A DNA stretch of 64,000 nucleotides from Chersky-806 sp038252255 (GTDB lineage Bacteria; Actinomycetota; Acidimicrobiia; IMCC26256; JAENVU01): NCBI GenBank assembly GCA_038252255.1, contig JBBSAM010000003.1:124001-188000 (forward strand), read 5' to 3'. The translations under genes were made by a program, and so were the position numbers. How positions within the stretch are numbered: position 1 is the stretch's first letter; the number at the start of each line of letters is the position of its first letter. Positions 33,189 through 41,909 of the stretch are shown here, in pieces. A model generated the notes under the pieces. It made no database searches and had not been told where the DNA came from. It saw only the letters and a list, made by a program, of their open reading frames with translations.

Positions 33189-33929
33189 TTGACGTACTGC
33201 CTCGCCTTTCGGCTTCGTGACGGCTTGATCTTTCTGGCCGACACGCGCACGAACGCCGGCGTCGACAACGTGGGCACGTACCGCAAGCAGCACGTCCTGC
33301 GCCCCGCCGACGACCGGGTGTTCGTCGTCGAGTCAGCCGGCAGCCTCGCCACGACGCAGGAGGTGCTCGACCGCGTCGACCGCGACCTGCGCTCCAACAG
33401 CGCCGAGAGCCTCGCCGGCGTCGAGCATCTCTTCGAGGCTGCGCTCTACCTCGGGCGGCTCAGCCGCGAGGTCGCCGCCGAGCACCGTGACGCCCTGAGC
33501 ACGGTCGGCGTCGACGGCACGGCCACGTTCATCCTGGGCGGGCAGATCGCGGGTGAGCCGGCCGACATCCTCCTCGTCTACCCGGAGGGGAACTACATCC
33601 GCGCGTCGGACGAGATGCCGTTCCTGCAGATCGGCGAGAGCAAGTACGGGAAGTTCCTGCTCGAGCTGGCGGTGCGGGCCCACGTGGATCTCGAGACGGC
33701 GGGGAAGATCGCGCTCAGCTCGATGATGAGCACAGCGCGGGCCAACATCTCCGTGGGTCCCCCGTACGACGCGGCCATCTACCGGAACGACTCCCTCTAC
33801 GTCGACGAGCTCCGCATCGACGAGAGCTCGCCGTTCCTGGCGCAGCTCGACGCGGTGTGGACCGAGCACATGCTCGCGGCGATCGCGCACCTGCCGGCGA
33901 TCCCCACGGGCCTCATCACGGAAGGCTGA
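33189..33929 (+). CDS. Anbu proteasome-type peptidase
   Basis: A 246-residue Ntn-hydrolase of the Anbu (ancestral beta subunit) family. It opens MTYCLAFRLRDGLIFLADTRTNAG: removal of Met exposes the Thr nucleophile, with Asp17 and Lys32 of the mature chain in the usual catalytic places. The gene starts with TTG; the next in-frame residues fit only this start. Anbu is usually encoded with an ATP-grasp enzyme, an alpha-E protein and a transglutaminase, but none of these is adjacent here. Substrate and role are unknown. Confidence 0.88.
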   Translation: MTYCLAFRLRDGLIFLADTRTNAGVDNVGTYRKQHVLRPADDRVFVVESAGSLATTQEVLDRVDRDLRSNSAESLAGVEHLFEAALYLGRLSREVAAEHRDALSTVGVDGTATFILGGQIAGEPADILLVYPEGNYIRASDEMPFLQIGESKYGKFLLELAVRAHVDLETAGKIALSSMMSTARANISVGPPYDAAIYRNDSLYVDELRIDESSPFLAQLDAVWTEHMLAAIAHLPAIPTGLITEG

Positions 33930-34157
33930 GCCGGGCCGTTAGGGCAACTGGTTCCTCGTCCTCTTCGTCTCGCGGCCTGTCGTGATCTGGCGGCGGCGAG
34001 CTGGTACCTGGTCGAGCACCCGATCCTGCCCCTCGCCCATGGGCGGACCCTCGGGCGCCTACCCAGGCCGGCCGCCGGTCCGGGATGACCATCGCCGTTG
34101 CGTGCTTCGCCGCGCCACAGCAGTGAGCGCCCGTGCGGGCCGCGCGAGGCTGGCGGG
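33930..34157. other. Intergenic region with no recognised gene
   Basis: This stretch between the Anbu gene and the DUF6807 gene has no convincing coding frame, repeat or terminator. It probably holds the promoter of the downstream carbohydrate genes, but I cannot point to -35 and -10 boxes. Confidence 0.4.
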
Positions 34158-34952
34158 ATGTCCTGGTCAGCCGTGTGGGACGCGCCGCGCCCCTTCCTCG
34201 ATCCGGTGTCGACTCCGGCCGGTGCCCGGCTGACGATCGACGCGCCGGCGGACCATCCGTGGCATCACGCGCTCTGGTTCGCGATCAAGCTCGTGAACGG
34301 CGAGAACTTCTGGGAGGAGTACGGCGAGTTCGGCACGCTGCAGACCCGGGAGGTCCACGAGCTACCCGGTGGCGCACTGGAGGCACGCATCGACTGGGTG
34401 CGGCCGGACGGCCGATCCGTCGCACTGACCGAGACCCGCCGCCTCACTCCGGTCGCGCTCGACGACGGTGCGTACGCGCTGGACTGGGTCGAAGAGCTGG
34501 TGCCGGTCGCCGACACCGTGTTCGACCGCACGCCGTTCACGACCTGGGGTGGCTACGGCGGTCTCACCCTGCGCGGCGCACCCGACTGGCACGACACCGA
34601 GCTGATCCTCCCCGACGGCAGCCGGCACGACCGGTTGCTCGGCGAGCGGGCCGAGTGGTGCGCGTTGCATGGCACCGCGCCGTTGCCGGACGGAGGCGAA
34701 GGTGAATGTGGCGTCGTGATGGTGGACCATCGGGACAACCCGAGCTTCCCGACGCCGTGGTACGCGAGCAATCGCGCGGATACCTACGGGGACGGCTGGG
34801 CGAACTTCTTCAACGCCGCATTCCTCTGGGACGGGCCACTCGAGGTCGCGGGGCGCTCGACGCTCCGTCTCCGCCACCTCGTGATCGTGCACGACGGCGT
34901 CTGGACACCCGACCGCATCGCGGATTCGGTCGCGGCCTGGCGATCTTCGTGA
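34158..34952 (+). CDS. DUF6807 (PmoA-like) protein
   Basis: A 264-residue protein with HPWHHALWFAIKLVNGENFWEE near the start, WVEELVPV, TTWGGYGGLTLRG and VVMVDHRDNPSFPTPWY, the pattern of DUF6807 proteins, which often sit in sugar-catabolic clusters. Despite the PmoA label given to some members, there is no relation to methane monooxygenase subunit A. The function is unknown. ATG 34158 has GCGGG just before it. The gene overlaps the next by 4 bp (GTGA), so the two are co-expressed. Confidence 0.75.
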   Translation: MSWSAVWDAPRPFLDPVSTPAGARLTIDAPADHPWHHALWFAIKLVNGENFWEEYGEFGTLQTREVHELPGGALEARIDWVRPDGRSVALTETRRLTPVALDDGAYALDWVEELVPVADTVFDRTPFTTWGGYGGLTLRGAPDWHDTELILPDGSRHDRLLGERAEWCALHGTAPLPDGGEGECGVVMVDHRDNPSFPTPWYASNRADTYGDGWANFFNAAFLWDGPLEVAGRSTLRLRHLVIVHDGVWTPDRIADSVAAWRSS

Positions 34953-37603
34953 CGACCGCGGCGCTGGCGGACGGTCTGCGCGGGCTCGCGGTCGAGACGC
35001 TCGAGGCGCTCGAGCGGCACCACCTGCCCGAGTGGCGGATCCCACGGGTGTTCGCCGGCCACGCGGTCGGCGCCGACGTCCGGGCGGACCTCTGCTTCAC
35101 ACTCGCTCACCTCGCCGACGCCGGGGTGACCGTCGTCGCGGGCGAGCACCCGGACGCGATCACCGCGCGCCTGCTGCGCGACGTCGACGGGCGGTCGACG
35201 CACACCTTCTTCTCGTACCGCATCGCCGAGACGCTCGCCCGACACGGAAGGTTCGACGGCAACCCGCTGCTGGCCGGCACCACCGATGCCCAGCGGGAGC
35301 AGGTGATCCTCGCCACCGACAGCTCGGACTGGCTCGAGCTCCTCGACACCGACCTCCTCCCCCGCAACTACGCCGCGGTGCTCGCCCGCTGCGCACTCGG
35401 CCGCGAGCGGTTGGGACTTCCGGACGATCCCGGCGTGCTCTCCTCACTGGTGGCGCGCGCGGCAGCGGTGCTGAGCGAGAACCCGCGCCGGTACCTCGAC
35501 GACTCGAATCACCGCGCCGGCCGCTACGACATCTACACCGCGGACGTATGGCTCTTCTGCGAGCCGCTCGCGGAGCTACTCGGGCCGGTGTGGGAGGAAG
35601 GCATGCGGGCCGCGCTCGAGCTGGTGCTCGCGGTCGGGTCGCGGGACGGCACCGCGGTGCCATGGGGCCGCTCGACGGGCGCGCTGGGCGCCGCACTGAC
35701 GGTCGAGCTCGCCGCGTTCGCGCTCGCCGAGGGGTACGCGGAGGACGTCGAGCCGGTGTGGTTGCGGCGGGCGATGGACGCGACCCGGACGCTCACTCGC
35801 GCCTTCGACACGGACGGCGTCTCGAACGCTCACCGCCACCGAGACCAGGACCAGTACCGCGGCCCCGCGCGCAGGCTGCAGCTGACGCTCGACCTGCTCG
35901 GCAAGATCGCGTGGGCGGCTGCAGCACTTCGACCCGTGCCTCCCGGCGTCGTCGCGGCGGCACCGGTCGAGGCCTACCCGTACGACGACCGTTGGATCGG
36001 CTTCGAGGAGCACCGTGCCGCGGGAGTGTGGGCGCACCGCAGCGCGGGAGCGGACTTCGTGCTCCCGTTCGTGGGCGCGAGCCGGAGCCACTACCTGCCC
36101 GCGCCGTACCAGCCGGGAACGTGGGAGGTGCCGGTCGACCAGGACCTGCCGTGCTGGACCCCGCTCGTGATCGCGGCGCTGGGCCGGTACACGGCGGCCG
36201 GCGTCCCCGCGGCGATGCGGCATGAGGACGGCGTGCTCTCCGCCCATTGGGAGACGCTGCCACCGTCGGGCGTGAGCCTCGACTCCACGAAGGAAGGCAC
36301 GCCGCTCGCGGCGACGCGCACCGTGCGGCTGACGGTCGAACGCCGAAGCCTGGTGCTCGACGACGAGCTCACCTTCGACCGGACGCCCGACGCGGTGAGC
36401 TTCACGATCCCCGAGGTCGCGGGCCGGCCGCTGCACGTGGACTGGAGCTGCTCGACACCACACGCCACCACCCGCATCACGGTCGACGGGCTGGCCGAGT
36501 GGCGCAGCGCATGGTCCGAGATCACCGCGGTGCACCAGCTCGACTGCACCCCGGCGAAACACTTGGTGTACGGCGCGCAGGTCACCCCGCTGCTCCGCGC
36601 CGGCTCGACGGCGTTCGGGCACCACTACGACGCGGCGCTGTACGCGCCGATGGCGGAGCGCGTCGTCGAGCGGCCCGCACCGGTCGGTTGGCAGGCACCA
36701 CCGGACGCGGGCTTCGACGAGATCGACCTCCTGCACCTGCACTGGCCCGAGTGGGTCGCCTTCGACGATCTCGCCGCGCACGAGACGATCCTGGCCGCCC
36801 TCCGGGACCACGGCCGGCCGATCGTGTGGACCGCGCACAACCTGACGCCACACGAGAAGCGGCCCGAGGTGTACGACCCGATCTACGCGGCCTGGGCCCG
36901 GGAGGCGGCGGCGGTCATCCACCACAGCGAGTACGGCAAGGACCGGATGCTGGCTCGCTACCGGTTCCGCGAGACCTGCCGCCACGAGGTCATCCCGCAC
37001 GGTCACTTCGGCGGGATGTGGACTGCGGCGGGTCTACCCGATCGGGCGACCGCAGAAGCGCGGCTCGGGCTCGCACCCAGCACGATCCGCATCGGCGTGC
37101 TCGGTGCGCCGCGGGCCGACAAGCTCGTGCAGGCGGTGATGGACGGGGTGGCCGGCTGCGGGCGGGACGACGTGCAGCTGGTCTGCTGGTCGCTCGGCCC
37201 CGGCGACACGGTGCCCGACGACCCCCGGATCGCGATCGCGGAGCGGTACCGAGGGTGCGACGCCGCGACCTACGCGACCCGGCTCGGCGCGCTCGACGCG
37301 CTCGCGCTCGTGTTCGATCCCGACGGCGACATGCTGGCGACGGGAACCGCGGCCGACGCCCTCGGAGTCGGGCTACCCACCCTCGCCTCGGAGTGGGGCT
37401 ACCTCACCGAGACGCTCGGCCCGGGCGCGATCCCGTGCGGTCACACCGCGGACTCGATCGCCGCGGCCCTCGACGCGCTGACCCGTGAGCAGCTCGCGGT
37501 CGCCGCCGCGGCCACCCGCGGCCGGCGTGCCGCGTTCGACTGGGAGCCGATCGCCGCCCGCACCGCCGACCTCTTCGACCGCGTCGTCCTCGACGAGCCG
37601 TAA
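34949..37603 (+). CDS. Fusion of an alpha/alpha-toroid-like domain with a glycosyltransferase
   Basis: An 884-residue protein with a GTG start in a 4-bp overlap with the DUF6807 gene. Residues 1-360 are helical and resemble a polysaccharide-lyase-like toroid (GRYDIYTADVWLFCEPLAEL, HRHRDQDQYRGPA). Residues 360-570 are beta-rich with W/T/V strands, like the sandwich domain after such toroids. From about 590 a GT-B-type glycosyltransferase begins: LHLHWPEW, VWTAHNLTPHE, then IPHGHFGGMW and a nucleotide-sugar half ending near 884. One polypeptide would thus carry a glycan-binding or cleaving module and a glycosyl-transfer module. I cannot assign substrate or lyase residues; the domain calls are by pattern. 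Confidence 0.72.
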   Translation: MTTAALADGLRGLAVETLEALERHHLPEWRIPRVFAGHAVGADVRADLCFTLAHLADAGVTVVAGEHPDAITARLLRDVDGRSTHTFFSYRIAETLARHGRFDGNPLLAGTTDAQREQVILATDSSDWLELLDTDLLPRNYAAVLARCALGRERLGLPDDPGVLSSLVARAAAVLSENPRRYLDDSNHRAGRYDIYTADVWLFCEPLAELLGPVWEEGMRAALELVLAVGSRDGTAVPWGRSTGALGAALTVELAAFALAEGYAEDVEPVWLRRAMDATRTLTRAFDTDGVSNAHRHRDQDQYRGPARRLQLTLDLLGKIAWAAAALRPVPPGVVAAAPVEAYPYDDRWIGFEEHRAAGVWAHRSAGADFVLPFVGASRSHYLPAPYQPGTWEVPVDQDLPCWTPLVIAALGRYTAAGVPAAMRHEDGVLSAHWETLPPSGVSLDSTKEGTPLAATRTVRLTVERRSLVLDDELTFDRTPDAVSFTIPEVAGRPLHVDWSCSTPHATTRITVDGLAEWRSAWSEITAVHQLDCTPAKHLVYGAQVTPLLRAGSTAFGHHYDAALYAPMAERVVERPAPVGWQAPPDAGFDEIDLLHLHWPEWVAFDDLAAHETILAALRDHGRPIVWTAHNLTPHEKRPEVYDPIYAAWAREAAAVIHHSEYGKDRMLARYRFRETCRHEVIPHGHFGGMWTAAGLPDRATAEARLGLAPSTIRIGVLGAPRADKLVQAVMDGVAGCGRDDVQLVCWSLGPGDTVPDDPRIAIAERYRGCDAATYATRLGALDALALVFDPDGDMLATGTAADALGVGLPTLASEWGYLTETLGPGAIPCGHTADSIAAALDALTREQLAVAAAATRGRRAAFDWEPIAARTADLFDRVVLDEP

Positions 37604-37630
37604 CGGGACCCTCTACCCGCCACCCCCAGC

Positions 37631-37681
37631 GATTTTGGCGTCGTTTGTGCACCTCTACGGTGCATAAACGACGCCAAAATC
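37631..37681. repeat. Inverted repeat, copy 2 of the TTTTGGCGTC palindrome family
   Basis: A 16-bp perfect arm (37631-37646 with 37666-37681) continues inward through one G-T wobble and six pairs to a 5-nt loop, a 23-bp stem in total. The 47-nt core 37633-37679 matches copy 1 at 7954-8000 in its outer 10 bases and in its CACCTCTRCGG centre, while seven stem bases differ on both arms but stay paired. It lies between convergent gene ends and could also terminate transcription in both directions. Confidence 0.82.
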
Positions 37682-38636
37682 AGGGGTGGAGGGGGAGGAG
37701 GTGGTCGAGGCGGGCCGCGATGTCGGCGAGCAACGGACGATCCGAGTCCGGGCGCGTGGGCGAAGAGGGGTGCGTGCCGTCGTTGTCGATCCAGCCCCGG
37801 AGCGCCAGGAACATCGCGGCGTCATGGCGGTACCCCGGCACCGGGTCCCGGAACGCCAGCTGGCCGAGGTACTGGAGCACGTCGTTGAGCGCCCAGAACC
37901 GGCGCTCGTCACCGCCCGCCCACGCCCGGTCGCGAGCCGCGAACGCATCAGGGGCGAACGTCGACAGGCCGAGCAGGTAGTCCGATCCGTAGACGACCAT
38001 GTCGATGGCGAGATCGTTGCCGGTCAGCAGGAGAAAGTCCGGGCGTCGTGCGTCCCGGATCGCGAGCCGCTCCCATTCCTGGGCCCGGTCGAGCGACGAG
38101 TGCTTCAGGCCGATCACGCCGGGGATCTCCATCACATGCCGGAACACGTCGAGCGAGAAGATCCGCCCGGCGGGGTGGAACATCGGGCCGAGCTCGAAGC
38201 CGAGGATCCGGCCCGCCCGCGCCGTCAACCGTTCGTGGCCCGCGACGAGTGCCTCGTCGTCCAACCCGGCGAGGCCGTACGAAGGAAAGACGATCGGGAG
38301 CCCGCCGGCCGCGGCGATCGCCGCGCACTCCCGCGCGTACCCGTCCGCATCGAAGGGTGATCCCGGTCGGTCCGGTACCTGGGCACCGGCCACCCACTCG
38401 CCCGCGGCTGCTGCCGCGACCACGCGCAACGCCTGGCTCCGGTCGGGTGCTTCGAGCACCGGGCCGAAGCCCGTGTCCATGTTCACCGCCGGGATCAGAC
38501 CGGCGTCGACTGTGCGCTGCGCGTGTCGCTCGAAGCCGGGCCAGTCGATCTCGCCCGTCGCCGTGAACGGCAGCAGCACCGCCGACATGCCGGTGATGGT
38601 GCGGCCTCTCCGGATCTCGGGCGCGAGCCCGGTCAT
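37680..38636 (-). CDS. DapA-family aldolase (DHDPS / N-acetylneuraminate lyase superfamily)
   Basis: A 318-residue class I aldolase-type TIM barrel. The Schiff-base lysine is Lys178 in VIGLKHSS and the GxGxE-like loop is NMDTGFGPV. True dihydrodipicolinate synthase has a Tyr and conserved GTTGE loop that are not present, so a keto-deoxy sugar acid aldolase or dehydratase is more likely. It is the last gene of a four-gene minus-strand operon and overlaps the preceding isomerase gene by 4 bp. The stop codon lies within the second TTTTGGCGTC palindrome. Confidence 0.83.
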   Translation of the reverse strand: MTGLAPEIRRGRTITGMSAVLLPFTATGEIDWPGFERHAQRTVDAGLIPAVNMDTGFGPVLEAPDRSQALRVVAAAAAGEWVAGAQVPDRPGSPFDADGYARECAAIAAAGGLPIVFPSYGLAGLDDEALVAGHERLTARAGRILGFELGPMFHPAGRIFSLDVFRHVMEIPGVIGLKHSSLDRAQEWERLAIRDARRPDFLLLTGNDLAIDMVVYGSDYLLGLSTFAPDAFAARDRAWAGGDERRFWALNDVLQYLGQLAFRDPVPGYRHDAAMFLALRGWIDNDGTHPSSPTRPDSDRPLLADIAARLDHLLPLHP

Positions 38637-39421
38637 CCCTGCTCACCCACCAGGTCGAGCAGGGTCCGAGCGTCGCGCCGCAGGCTGTCCGGATCGTCGC
38701 CGGCAACGAACTCGAGGAACGCGGTGCGCGGAGACGGCCGCAGCGGCGCCGCGCCCGCCCGCAGCGCGCCGAACACCGCGCGCCAACGATCCTCGCCTTC
38801 CGCGAGGGGGCGGCGGTCCCCGGAGCTCGCCCACTCGTAGACGTGGAGGTGAGAGAGCCGGGGCGCAAGCTCCAGCACCTCACTCGCATCGTCGGCGACC
38901 GGCCGGTCGGGGAGCCAGTAGGGCGGCTGCCAGTAGGACGAGAGGATCGGTGCGCCCACCGCGTCGAGCAGGCCGCGCGTCGAAGACGCCGTGGCCGTCA
39001 GCGTGCCACCGTGGAACTCGAGGCCGACGGTGAGCTCGCGATCGGCAGCTGCCTCGCAGATCATCCTCAGTGCGTCCACTACTTCGCTCGTGCGCGGTGA
39101 GCCGGGCTCGACTCCGAACGGAGTCCACACCCGCACGTGCGGTGCTCCGAGATCGAGGGCCGTGTCGAGTGCGCGCGCCACGGACTCCTTCGAAGCGTCG
39201 CCGTCGGCGAGCAGGTAGGAGCCGTACGACGCGCATTCGAGCCCGGCGGCCACGGTCGCGAGGCAGGCGCGCCTCGCCGCCCCACGGTCGCCCGGGGGTA
39301 CGTGCACGTCACCGCCCCATTCGACGGCGCGCAGGCCGGCCGCCGCGGCCAGCCGGGCGACCTCCTCCACTCCCAGGTGGCGCAAGGTCACCGAGCACAG
39401 GCCGGGCACGATCCCGGTCAC
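38633..39421 (-). CDS. Sugar phosphate isomerase/epimerase-like TIM barrel protein
   Basis: A 262-residue AP-endonuclease-2-type TIM barrel: LCSVTLRHLGVEEVARLAAAAGLRAVEW at the start, VRVWTPFG, GLEFHGGTLT with likely metal-binding Glu and His, SHLHVYEW, and a C-terminal FLEFVAGDD. Members isomerise or epimerise sugars, or act in C-glycoside cleavage. I chose the GTG at 39421, which overlaps the stop of the dehydrogenase gene by 4 bp. The gene overlaps the aldolase start by 4 bp. Confidence 0.82.
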   Translation of the reverse strand: MTGIVPGLCSVTLRHLGVEEVARLAAAAGLRAVEWGGDVHVPPGDRGAARRACLATVAAGLECASYGSYLLADGDASKESVARALDTALDLGAPHVRVWTPFGVEPGSPRTSEVVDALRMICEAAADRELTVGLEFHGGTLTATASSTRGLLDAVGAPILSSYWQPPYWLPDRPVADDASEVLELAPRLSHLHVYEWASSGDRRPLAEGEDRWRAVFGALRAGAAPLRPSPRTAFLEFVAGDDPDSLRRDARTLLDLVGEQG

Positions 39422-40431
39422 GCGATGCGGTCCAGATCGGCGCGCTGCACGGGGTGCAAGGGCGATTCGCCGCGGGCGTAGCGCTCCACCTCGACCACGG
39501 CGAGCTCGGCCAGGCGATGAAGCTCGTTCCCCATGGCCCCGGCGACGTGCGGGGTGACGAACACGTTGGGCAGGCCGAGCAACGGGTGGCCCGCCGGCAA
39601 CGGGTCGGGGTCCGTCACGTCCAGAATGCCGGCGATGCGCCCGGAGACCAGCTCGGCCTCGAGGGCGGCCGAGTCCACCAGCGCGGGCCGCGCGGTGTTG
39701 AGGAAGGTCGCGCCGTCGCGCAGCAGCGCGAGTTGGGCCGCACCGACCATGCCGCGGGTGGCCTCGACGTCCGGCGCGTGAAGTGAGAGGACGTCCGCCC
39801 ACACACACAACGCGTCGAGGTCCTCCGCCTTCACCACGCCCAGGCGCTTCGCCTCCGCCGCGCTCAGGAACGGGTCGTACACCGCCACCTCGAGGTCGTA
39901 GGGCTCGAGGAGCTCCATCACGCGTCGCCCGACGAGTGACGCGCCGACGAGGCCGACGCGACGCTGGTAGTTGCCGACGGCGCTCGGGTCGAGTGGGACC
40001 ACCGTCGCCGGGTCGCGCAACCACTCCCGGAAGAGCAGCACGCCCTTGTTGGCGAGCAGGACCATCGCGGCCGTGTACTCGGCGACCGGCACCGCGTTCG
40101 CAGCCGCCGCCGAGGTGACGAGGACATCGCGCGCCCAGACCGCGTCGGTCACCTGCCACTTCACCGTGCCCGCGGCGTAGGCGAAGAGCCGCAGCCGTGG
40201 GGCCACCGCGAGCACCTCGGCGGTCAACGTCGGACAACCCCAGTGGCCGACCAGCACCTCCGCATCACCGAGCACCGTCGCCGCCCGATCCTCGTCGAAC
40301 GACGCGAGCGGTACCGGGTCGACGATCTCCCCTACCTCCCCGAGGCGCGCGAGCTGCTCGGTTGTGAAGGCATGACGCAGGAACCCGTCGAGCATCGCGA
40401 ACGCGATCTTCGGGCGGGGCACGTCATCCAC
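39418..40431 (-). CDS. D-2-hydroxyacid dehydrogenase family protein
   Basis: A 337-residue NAD-dependent dehydrogenase. The nucleotide-binding loop is VGLVGASLVGRRV, slightly off the GxGxxG consensus. Catalytic residues are visible as NTARPALVD (Arg), VTPHVAG (His) and DVTDPDPL, where the usual Glu is Asp. It should oxidise or reduce a 2-hydroxy acid such as a sugar-acid intermediate. The gene overlaps the OYE-type gene by 8 bp and the isomerase by 4 bp. Confidence 0.85.
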   Translation of the reverse strand: MDDVPRPKIAFAMLDGFLRHAFTTEQLARLGEVGEIVDPVPLASFDEDRAATVLGDAEVLVGHWGCPTLTAEVLAVAPRLRLFAYAAGTVKWQVTDAVWARDVLVTSAAAANAVPVAEYTAAMVLLANKGVLLFREWLRDPATVVPLDPSAVGNYQRRVGLVGASLVGRRVMELLEPYDLEVAVYDPFLSAAEAKRLGVVKAEDLDALCVWADVLSLHAPDVEATRGMVGAAQLALLRDGATFLNTARPALVDSAALEAELVSGRIAGILDVTDPDPLPAGHPLLGLPNVFVTPHVAGAMGNELHRLAELAVVEVERYARGESPLHPVQRADLDRIA

Positions 40432-41842
40432 TCCCAGCCGCGCGCTTCGCCGCCGTGAGCTCGAGGCGCTCCGGCCGGGACTTGTAGTACGGATCGAGTG
40501 GGTAGCAACCCGAGATCAGGCCGTTGCGCGGTGCCGTCGTGCAATCCGAGAACGTGCGACACAGCCGGGCGCGCTCCGGGGTGTGGCCCGCGAGCACCTC
40601 CGCGGGCAGCTCGGGATACGAGAGGACGCCGCGCCCGTAGCCGATGAGATGTGCACCGCCCTGCGCGACGACGGCGGCGGCAACTACCGGCATCCACTCC
40701 TGCAGATAGGACAACCCGCTCGCGACGACCGTGAGTCCGGGATGAGCGCGCGTGATCTCCGCGGTGACGTCCAACAAGCGAGCTACCTCGAGCAACGGAT
40801 CGCGCGGTGGCAGGTACCCGTCCGACGGCGGAAAGTACGCCGGCCGCTGGACGTGCGGTGAGTAGTACGGGCTCCCGGCCGTCACGGACACGAGGCGCAC
40901 GTCGAGCTCGGTGAGCAGTGCGCACAGCGCGTGGACCTCGGCCAGATCCACCCCGAGTCCCGTGCCGTCGCCACCGAACGCGTAGGGGTACGGCTCACCT
41001 GTCGCGGGGACGCCGCGGCCGCCGGCGCCGGCGACATGCGGGACGACGTCGAAAGCGGAGAGCCGCACCCCGATCTGGAGGCCGGGCGCGTCGCGCCGGA
41101 TCGCGGCAACGGCAACCGCTAGGAACCGGGTCCGGCCCGCGAGGTCGCCGCCGTACCGTCCCGGCCGCTCGCGTGCGCTCAAGAGCTCGTGGAGCAGGTA
41201 CCCGTGGCAGTGCTTGACGTCCACGAAGTCGAAACCCGCCTCACGCGCGACCCGCGCCGCCGCCGCGTACGCGCCGATCAGGTCGTCGAGCCAGCCGTCG
41301 GTGACGACCTGCGCATCGGTCGCGTTGACCGCGGCATCGAGCAACGGATGTCGGTACGCGAGCTGGGGCGCGGGCGATCCGGTCGGGCGCGACCAACGAC
41401 CGGAGTGGGTCAGCTGGAGCCCGACGAGCGGCGCCGGTCCGTCGCCCGTCGCCTCGGCATGGCCGGCGACGAGCTCGGCCCGCAACGCGGTGAGATCACC
41501 GATGGACTCCGGGCCGATGCTCAGCTGGCGCGGGTTGGCCCGGCCCTCGGACCGGACCGCCACCGCTTCGCCGCCCCAGACCAACGCCGCGCCGCTGTGG
41601 CCGAACCGGCGCCAACGGCGACGCACGAGGTCGGTCGGCCGGCCGTCGCGCGTTCCGTCCCAGCCCTCCATGGGGAGCACCGCCCAGCGGTTGGCCAGGG
41701 TGCGACCGGCCAGCTCGATGGAGCGGCCGAGCACTGCGGCCGGATCGGAATGGAGAGGCAGCACCGCGCCGATCGCGGCCAGGTGCGCGGCGAACGCCTC
41801 CTGGTCGCGGAGCTTCCGCACCTGCACGATCTCTCTCGCCAC
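40424..41842 (-). CDS. Old yellow enzyme-type NADH:flavin oxidoreductase
   Basis: A 472-residue FMN TIM-barrel oxidoreductase. The substrate-binding His motif is in VKHCHGYLLHELLSAR, with GLQLTHSGRWS for FMN contact and YGRGVLSYPELP near the end. It lacks the Fe-S and NAD domains of dienoyl-CoA reductase, although two Cys remain at the C-terminus. It starts with GTG and is the first gene of the operon; the upstream 67 bp is shared with a divergent lipoprotein gene. In this setting it may reduce or desaturate a sugar-derived enone, which is inferred. Confidence 0.85.
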   Translation of the reverse strand: MAREIVQVRKLRDQEAFAAHLAAIGAVLPLHSDPAAVLGRSIELAGRTLANRWAVLPMEGWDGTRDGRPTDLVRRRWRRFGHSGAALVWGGEAVAVRSEGRANPRQLSIGPESIGDLTALRAELVAGHAEATGDGPAPLVGLQLTHSGRWSRPTGSPAPQLAYRHPLLDAAVNATDAQVVTDGWLDDLIGAYAAAARVAREAGFDFVDVKHCHGYLLHELLSARERPGRYGGDLAGRTRFLAVAVAAIRRDAPGLQIGVRLSAFDVVPHVAGAGGRGVPATGEPYPYAFGGDGTGLGVDLAEVHALCALLTELDVRLVSVTAGSPYYSPHVQRPAYFPPSDGYLPPRDPLLEVARLLDVTAEITRAHPGLTVVASGLSYLQEWMPVVAAAVVAQGGAHLIGYGRGVLSYPELPAEVLAGHTPERARLCRTFSDCTTAPRNGLISGCYPLDPYYKSRPERLELTAAKRAAGSG

Positions 41843-41909
41843 CGGCGCATGATCGCACGGAGGACCTCACCTCTGGCTCGTGCGGCTCCCGGCGTGGCAG
41901 GGTGGACGA

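Noticed and set aside
37680..38636. Dihydrodipicolinate synthase for lysine synthesis
   Set aside because: The Schiff-base Lys is present but the DapA-specific loop residues are missing, and the gene is in a sugar-type operon.
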